Position numbers and translations under genes: made by a program
Source: Acidimicrobiia bacterium
GTDB lineage: Bacteria > Actinomycetota > Acidimicrobiia > Spongiisociales > UBA5794
Assembly (NCBI GenBank): GCA_030599515.1
Contig: JAUVNV010000020.1
Span: 1-17,386, forward strand
Length of the DNA: 17,386 nt
Direction of reading: 5' to 3'
The notes under the pieces: model-generated
Told to the model about the DNA's origin: nothing
Database searches by the model: none
The model's input: only the letters and a program-made list of their open reading frames with translations
Shown: in pieces, positions 13,710 to 17,386 of the stretch
Numbering within the stretch: position 1 is the first letter of the stretch
Layout: each line of letters opens with the position of its first letter

Positions 13710-14622
13710 GGAATGGCTGGAGAAGGACTACTACGCCACGCTCGGCATCGCCAAGAGCGCCTCCGGCAAGGAGATCAAGAAGGCGTTTCGGAAGCTCGCC
13801 CGCGAGTTCCATCCGGATAACAATCCCGATGACGCCGTTGCTGAAGCCCGCTTCAAGGAAGTCAACGAGGCGTACGACACGCTCTCCGACGAGGCCGAGC
13901 GCAAGGAGTACGACCACGTACGGGAGATGGGCTACTTCGTGGGCGATCAGGGCGGCCATCAGCAGTACGTTCGCGTCGAGGACCTCTTCGGAGCTCGCCC
14001 GGGCGGGGGCGGCGGCTTCCAGGACCTCCTCGGTGGGCTCGGAGACCTCTTCGGCCAGGGCGCCGGGCGGCAGCAGCCGAGGCCGATGGCCGGCCGGAAT
14101 CTCCAGACCGACCTCTCCCTCACTTTCCACGAGGCGCTCGCCGGCCCCACGAAGACGATCGGCGTCGATGGCCGAACCGTCAAGGTGAAGGTGCCTCAGG
14201 GAATCGCCGACGGGACGAAGGTTCGTCTGAAGGGAAAGGGGGAGCCGGGAGCCAACGGTGGCCCGGCCGGCGATCTCTTCGTGCGCGTGCACGTCACACC
14301 TCACCCCATCTTCGGACGCTCGGGGAAGCGAGACCTCACGATCGACGTGCCGGTCACGTTCGCTGAGGCTGCCCTCGGGGCCGTCATCCAGGTCCCGACC
14401 CTCGACGGGAGTACGAAGATCCGCGTCCCCGCAGGAACGCAGGGAGGCACGACGATGAAGGTATCGGGCAAGGGCGTCGAGACTTCGAACGGCACCGGCG
14501 ACCTGCTCGTCACGATCAAATTGACGGTGCCGACCGACCTCTCCGATACGCAGCGAGAACTTCTCGAGACGTTCCGCGACGACGACTCGACCGAGAACCC
14601 GCGCGAACACCTGGGGGTGTGA
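13702..14622 (+). CDS. dnaJ: DnaJ-type co-chaperone lacking the zinc-finger domain (CbpA-like)
   Basis: A 306-residue J-domain co-chaperone that stimulates DnaK ATP hydrolysis and delivers substrates. The J domain spans about 8-75: DYYATLGIAKSASGKEIKKAFRKLAREFHPDN with the essential HPD at 37-39. A Gly/Phe-rich linker follows (about 90-130), then two beta-rich substrate-binding domains (NLQTDLSLTFHEALAGPTKTI; GDLFVRVHVTPHPIFGRSGKRDLTIDVPVTFAEAALGA). There is no CxxCxGxG repeat, so this is a class II protein like CbpA rather than full DnaJ, although it sits in the dnaJ position of the operon. The start ATG overlaps the end of grpE by eight bases, and the stop is one base from hspR. Confidence 0.95.
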   Translation: MRKEWLEKDYYATLGIAKSASGKEIKKAFRKLAREFHPDNNPDDAVAEARFKEVNEAYDTLSDEAERKEYDHVREMGYFVGDQGGHQQYVRVEDLFGARPGGGGGFQDLLGGLGDLFGQGAGRQQPRPMAGRNLQTDLSLTFHEALAGPTKTIGVDGRTVKVKVPQGIADGTKVRLKGKGEPGANGGPAGDLFVRVHVTPHPIFGRSGKRDLTIDVPVTFAEAALGAVIQVPTLDGSTKIRVPAGTQGGTTMKVSGKGVETSNGTGDLLVTIKLTVPTDLSDTQRELLETFRDDDSTENPREHLGV

Positions 14623-14623
14623 T

Positions 14624-15019
14624 GTGAGCAAGCAAGAAGACGCCGTCTACATCATCTCGGTTGCCGCAGAGCTTTCGGGCATGCATCCACAGACGCTGCG
14701 GATCTATGAACGCCGCGGCCTCATCGCTCCGTTTCGCACGCCTGGCGGGACCCGGCGCTACTCGCAGGCGGACATCGAGCGGCTGCTTCTGATTCAGGAA
14801 CTGACGAACGCCGGTGTGAACCTCGAAGGGGTGCGCCGGATCATGAGCCTCGAGAGCGAGAATGCCCGCCTCCGCAATCAGGTCTCCCGTCTCAGGCGCC
14901 TCCTCGAGGATTCCGATGCCCGCTTCACGGGCGACCCGGAGCGCCGCACGGTCATCAAGATGGGCGTCGTGACGCGCAGGAACCTGCCGGACATCCGGCG
15001 AGAGTCGCCCCTCGGCTAG
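14624..15019 (+). CDS. hspR: Heat-shock repressor HspR (MerR family)
   Basis: A 131-residue MerR-type regulator that in other actinobacteria represses the dnaK operon together with DnaK as co-repressor. The helix-turn-helix and wing are clear: YIISVAAELSGMHPQTLRIYERRGLIAPFRTPGGTRRYSQADIERLLLIQEL (about 9-60). Next comes a helical dimerisation segment (LEGVRRIMSLESENARLRNQVSRLRRLLED). The C-terminal tail is short and basic. The GTG start comes one base after the dnaJ stop, with GGGGGTG just upstream as the likely ribosome-binding site. Its presence in the operon and the half-HAIR sites upstream of dnaK indicate feedback control. A 16-bp palindrome follows the stop codon. Confidence 0.95.
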   Translation: MSKQEDAVYIISVAAELSGMHPQTLRIYERRGLIAPFRTPGGTRRYSQADIERLLLIQELTNAGVNLEGVRRIMSLESENARLRNQVSRLRRLLEDSDARFTGDPERRTVIKMGVVTRRNLPDIRRESPLG

Positions 15020-15027
15020 TGCTGTGT

Positions 15028-15043
15028 CCACGAACGTTCGTGG
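15028..15043. repeat. Perfect 16-bp palindrome after hspR
   Basis: CCACGAACGTTCGTGG is fully self-complementary with no spacer, nine bases after the hspR stop. It could be part of a terminator or a binding site for a dimeric regulator; no T-run follows. It contains GAAC-GTTC but lacks the four-base spacer of actinobacterial LexA boxes. Confidence 0.6.
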
Positions 15044-15099
15044 TGTCGATGTCGAGTCAGGGGCGTTGGGCGCACGGACGCAGGACGAAGGCGCAGTCG

Positions 15100-15394
15100 G
15101 GACTGCGTCGAGGACGAGGACGCCGATGCTGGCTCCTATCACGCCCCCGATCATCCCCATGGCGGCGCTCTCAACGAGGAACTGCCAGGCAATGTGACGC
15201 CTCGCAGCACCGACGGCACGCCGAAGCCCGATCTCCCCGACCCGCTCCATGACGGACACGAGCGTCACGTTCGCTATCCCGATCGCACCGATGAGCAGCG
15301 ACACTCCACCCAACATGATGAAGAGTGCGTTCACGTCTTCGGCGATAGCAGCCTTCGCCGCGGTCGGCGACGCCGGCGCTACGACGCTGAGGCG
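15100..15394 (-). pseudogene. Remnant of a MacB/FtsX-type ABC transporter permease (C-terminal part)
   Basis: On the minus strand this encodes NRLSVVAPASPTAAKAAIAE, then DVNALFIMLGGVSLLIGAIGIANVTLVSVMERVGEIGLRRAVGAARRHIAWQF and MGMIGGVIGASIGVLVLDAV. It is the typical end of a MacB-like permease: second extracytoplasmic end, transmembrane segment 2, the conserved ERVGEIGLRRA cytosolic loop and transmembrane segment 3. The last membrane helix and the C-terminus are missing; beyond about 15100 the frame continues without resemblance and runs antisense into hspR. No N-terminal half or ATPase gene precedes it. It is joined directly to the start of an adaptor gene, in a different frame, so it cannot be made as a normal protein. 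Confidence 0.8.
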
Positions 15395-15512
15395 GTTCGG
15401 TTTCTGCCGCCACCTGGGCAGGGGACTTGATTCGCGTTCCCGCGAACCAACCGGCCCCCGCCGAGATCACCACCGCCGCGAGGATGAGCCCCAGCGTCGT
15501 GGTTCGTCCCAT
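15386..15512 (-). pseudogene. Remnant of an efflux periplasmic-adaptor gene (MacA/HlyD type), 5' end only
   Basis: The ATG overlaps the lipoprotein stop (TAATG) and encodes a membrane anchor, LGLILAAVVISAGAGWFAG, followed by KSPAQVAAETEPPQ. This is the standard opening of actinobacterial MacA-like adaptors of MacB-type exporters. After about 42 residues the similarity stops and the sequence switches to the end of a permease in another frame. The biotinyl-lipoyl-like and beta-barrel domains expected over some 300 further residues are absent. The frame goes on to 15171 with arginine- and cysteine-rich nonsense. Likely the start of a gene cut by a deletion. Confidence 0.75.
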
Positions 15513-16567
15513 TAGAGGTCCTGCATCAGGTCGCGCTGCTTCTCGAGCAGGTCCCGGTACTCCTCGATGAACTTCGCCTCGTACTCCTTGTGGATCTCTT
15601 CCATGACGTCGAACATGTCACCGGCGCACTCGATGTCGGCTGCAGCGATCGCCAGCTCCTCATCGGCGAGCGCTCGGATGTCCGCCTCTTCGATGCCCGG
15701 TCCCCATGGCCCCCAGGCCTCCATCTCCTCCTCGGTCGGCTCCGATTCGGGGGAGATCATGTCCTGTTGCGAGAACAGATCGTCGGCCAGCTTCTCGAGA
15801 TATATATGGATGTCCTCTTCGTTCTCGAAGTCGTAGCCCTTCTCGGCCATGCACGAGGACCACTTCTGGTTGAGCTCAGCCACCCGGGAATCCGTCTCGA
15901 TCCATTGCCGGAACTGATCCCATGCCGGCTCGAGCTCCTTGTTGAGTTCCTCGAAGGCCTCGTCGTTCTGGCCGTAGTACTCCTGCTCGATGAGGGTCTG
16001 GCAGCCACCGATCTCCTCGAAATCGGGCTCTACCCAGATCTCGTTGCCCTCTTCGTCGAACTCCGGCTCGTGGTCGAACGCTTCCCAGTCACCCCAGAGG
16101 GCCTTCTCGTAGGCCATGCGCTCCGACTCGGAGAGCGTCTCCATGTACTCCCAGTTGGGATCTTCGAACTCCTCCTCGAAATGCTCCTCTTCCTCCTCCC
16201 AGCGAAGCATCTCGGCGAACATCCCGTACCCGTACTTGAGCTTCCACTCCTCCTCGGTCAGATCCTCCTCCTCCGCGGGCGGGGCGAAGCTGACGCTCTC
16301 CTCGTAGATGAAGGGCGTGTACTCGAAGCCCTCGGCCTTCATGCACTCGGCGATCTTCTCCTGCATCTCGCGCTCTCGCTGCCGCCATTTCTCCTCTTCA
16401 GCCTTCTGGGCCTCCGGGTCATCGCCGGGCCCTCCGAAGAACTCCTCGAAGGTCTCTGCTTCGGACGACGTTCCTGCAGCATCGCCCCCCTCTCCCGATC
16501 CGCATGCGGCGGCCAGCAGGCAGATCGCGAAGAAAAGAGCGAAGACTCTGTGTGTGCCTCCGGCCAT
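15512..16567 (-). CDS. Highly acidic lipoprotein with repeated C-M-x-x-x-G-[FY] motif
   Basis: A 351-residue surface lipoprotein of unknown function. Residues 1-21 are a signal peptide ending in a lipobox (LAAAC), so C22 is likely lipidated; a Gly/Ser linker follows. The mature part is extremely rich in Glu/Asp and aromatic residues and is probably mostly helical. It has four cysteines (75, 189, 239, 314), which may form two disulfides. ECMKAEGFEY (74-83) and SCMAEKGYDF (238-247) look like an internal duplication. Start ATG 16565-16567 has a very strong GGAGGAGGAGG upstream; an earlier start at 16867 would add 100 residues without a signal. It was coupled by TAATG to the adaptor gene now broken, suggesting it worked with a MacAB-like exporter. 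Confidence 0.88.
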   Translation of the reverse strand: MAGGTHRVFALFFAICLLAAACGSGEGGDAAGTSSEAETFEEFFGGPGDDPEAQKAEEEKWRQREREMQEKIAECMKAEGFEYTPFIYEESVSFAPPAEEEDLTEEEWKLKYGYGMFAEMLRWEEEEEHFEEEFEDPNWEYMETLSESERMAYEKALWGDWEAFDHEPEFDEEGNEIWVEPDFEEIGGCQTLIEQEYYGQNDEAFEELNKELEPAWDQFRQWIETDSRVAELNQKWSSCMAEKGYDFENEEDIHIYLEKLADDLFSQQDMISPESEPTEEEMEAWGPWGPGIEEADIRALADEELAIAAADIECAGDMFDVMEEIHKEYEAKFIEEYRDLLEKQRDLMQDL

Positions 16568-16705
16568 GGTCGACCTCCTCCTCCTCAGGCGCGGGAGGAT
16601 CGGCCCATCCGTCCCCCGCGCCTTCAACGCTACGCGAAGGAATCGTGGCTGGCCAGAGCATCTGGACTGTGACTCGGGTGGACTCACTAATGTCCGGGGC
16701 GGTCT
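16568..16705. other. Divergent intergenic region
   Basis: The 138 bases between the lipoprotein and desulfurase-like starts hold the lipoprotein ribosome-binding site (GGAGGAGGAGG on the minus strand). GTGACTC and GACTCAC (about 16668-16687) form an imperfect inverted repeat with a short spacer, a possible operator. No convincing -10/-35 pair is visible in either direction. Confidence 0.4.
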
Positions 16706-17386
16706 ATGGCTATGGATATCTCCTCTCTTCGGGATCTCTTCCCCGCTCTCCGACGAACGCTGAACGGACGGCCCGCCGCTTATCTCGACGGGCCCGGGGG
16801 GACGCAGGTTCCGGAATCGGTCATCGAGGCGATGGTCGGTTTCATGCGATCCGGTGGCAGCAACCACGGCGGAGTGTTCATGACGTCCCGCGAGACCGAC
16901 GCCGTGACCGCGTCGGCGCGGAGCGCCGTCGCCGATCTCTTCGGTGCTTCGGCGGACGAGATCGTGTTCGGCCAGAACATGACGTCGCTCACGCTCTCAG
17001 TGAGCCGCGCCCTCGGGGCGACATGGTCCGCCGACGACAACGTCGTCGTGACACGACTGGATCACGACGCCAACGTGTGGCCGTGGGTGATGGCCGCCCG
17101 GGACGCCGGAGCGGAAGTGCGCTGGTTCGACTTCGACCCTGACGACGGCTGCCGACTGAATATCGAATCGATCGGCGACCTCGTCGACGGCCGGACCCGC
17201 CTTGTCGCGATGACACATGCTTCGAACGCGCTCGGCACGATCACCGATCCCGAGCCGGTCATCGACGCGGCACATGCCGTCGGTGCGCTCACCTACGTCG
17301 ACGCCGTCCACTACTCGCCGCACGGGATCGTCGACGTCGCGGCGCTCGGCACCGACTTCCTGGTTGCCTCCGCCTACAAGTTCTTC
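16706..17386 (+). CDS. Cysteine desulfurase-like aminotransferase class V (partial, 3' end outside window)
   Basis: The first 227 residues of a fold-type I PLP enzyme. Signatures: FPALRRTLNGRPAAYLDGPGGTQVP (12-36), SNHGGVFMTSRETD (52-65), EIVFGQNMTSLTL (85-97), RLDHDANVWPW (117-127), AMTHASNALGTI (168-179), YVDAVHYSPHG (197-207) and ASAYKFF at the very end. H120 is the expected ring-stacking histidine, D199 binds the PLP nitrogen, and K225 is the expected Schiff-base lysine. The sequence style resembles the cysteine-desulfurase-like subfamily that NCBI/TIGRFAM separates from IscS and SufS (VC1184-type). Whether it releases sulfur from cysteine cannot be decided: the catalytic cysteine loop lies beyond the window. 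Start may be ATG 16706 or ATG 16712. Divergent from the lipoprotein. Confidence 0.88.
   Translation, partial: MAMDISSLRDLFPALRRTLNGRPAAYLDGPGGTQVPESVIEAMVGFMRSGGSNHGGVFMTSRETDAVTASARSAVADLFGASADEIVFGQNMTSLTLSVSRALGATWSADDNVVVTRLDHDANVWPWVMAARDAGAEVRWFDFDPDDGCRLNIESIGDLVDGRTRLVAMTHASNALGTITDPEPVIDAAHAVGALTYVDAVHYSPHGIVDVAALGTDFLVASAYKFF

Noticed and set aside
14516..15099. Extension of the permease remnant frame through the hspR and dnaJ genes on the minus strand.
   Set aside because: Resemblance to permeases ends near 15100. The rest is antisense to clear hspR and dnaJ coding sequence.
15590..16672. A 360-codon leucine-rich plus-strand frame opposite the acidic lipoprotein.
   Set aside because: The Glu-rich GAG/GAA codons of the lipoprotein read as Leu-rich on the other strand. 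The lipoprotein has a signal peptide, lipobox and strong ribosome-binding site; this frame has none.

Overview
The window looks like chromosomal DNA from a high-GC Gram-positive bacterium of the Actinomycetota, perhaps an Acidimicrobiia-like lineage. Clues are the dnaK-grpE-dnaJ-hspR operon, an acyl-CoA dehydrogenase with a FadE5-like N-terminus, frequent GTG starts, stop/start overlaps of the GTGA/ATGA type, and leaderless-looking promoters (TAnnnT six or seven bases before the start codon). The lineage is inferred from gene content and style, not from a marker gene. No rRNA, tRNA or CRISPR array was seen.

Layout. 1-224: start of a secreted hypothetical protein, cut by the window edge. 263-1995: a coupled proC-proline dehydrogenase operon (minus strand), the biosynthetic reductase beside the catabolic dehydrogenase. 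2011-3098: a gene for a winged-helix plus DUF559/Vsr-like nuclease protein, flanked by inverted copies of a ~56-bp repeat. 3072-4883: a minus-strand operon of nitroreductase, glutamate racemase (murI) and a macro-domain hydrolase, bounded by two direct copies of the same repeat. 5021-5413: small membrane SHOCT protein with a strong terminator. 5549-8053: FadE5-like acyl-CoA dehydrogenase divergent from a TetR regulator, with a clear inverted-repeat operator between. 8099-9970: divergent GNAT acetyltransferase and alpha/beta hydrolase.

9974-11040: a sulfur-handling operon read leftward. It has a CsoR-family repressor with the two cysteines but not the histidine of copper sensors (CstR-like), a translationally coupled rhodanese, then a lipoprotein rhodanese. 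An ATATACCC-N4-GGGTATAT operator sits just upstream. 11081-15019: the heat-shock operon dnaK-grpE-dnaJ-hspR, with a promoter and HspR half-sites upstream. The N-terminal coding part of grpE holds a heptamer tandem repeat and a palindromic element that are translated in frame.

15100-16567: an acidic cysteine-containing lipoprotein followed by debris of a MacA/MacB-type export system. The start of the adaptor is joined directly to the end of the permease, which suggests an internal deletion. 16706-17386: the first 227 codons of a cysteine-desulfurase-like PLP enzyme, running off the end just after its likely catalytic lysine.

The least ordinary features are the three-copy repeat and its inverted arrangement around the nuclease gene, the repeats inside grpE, the CstR-like/double-rhodanese locus, and the adaptor-permease deletion scar.
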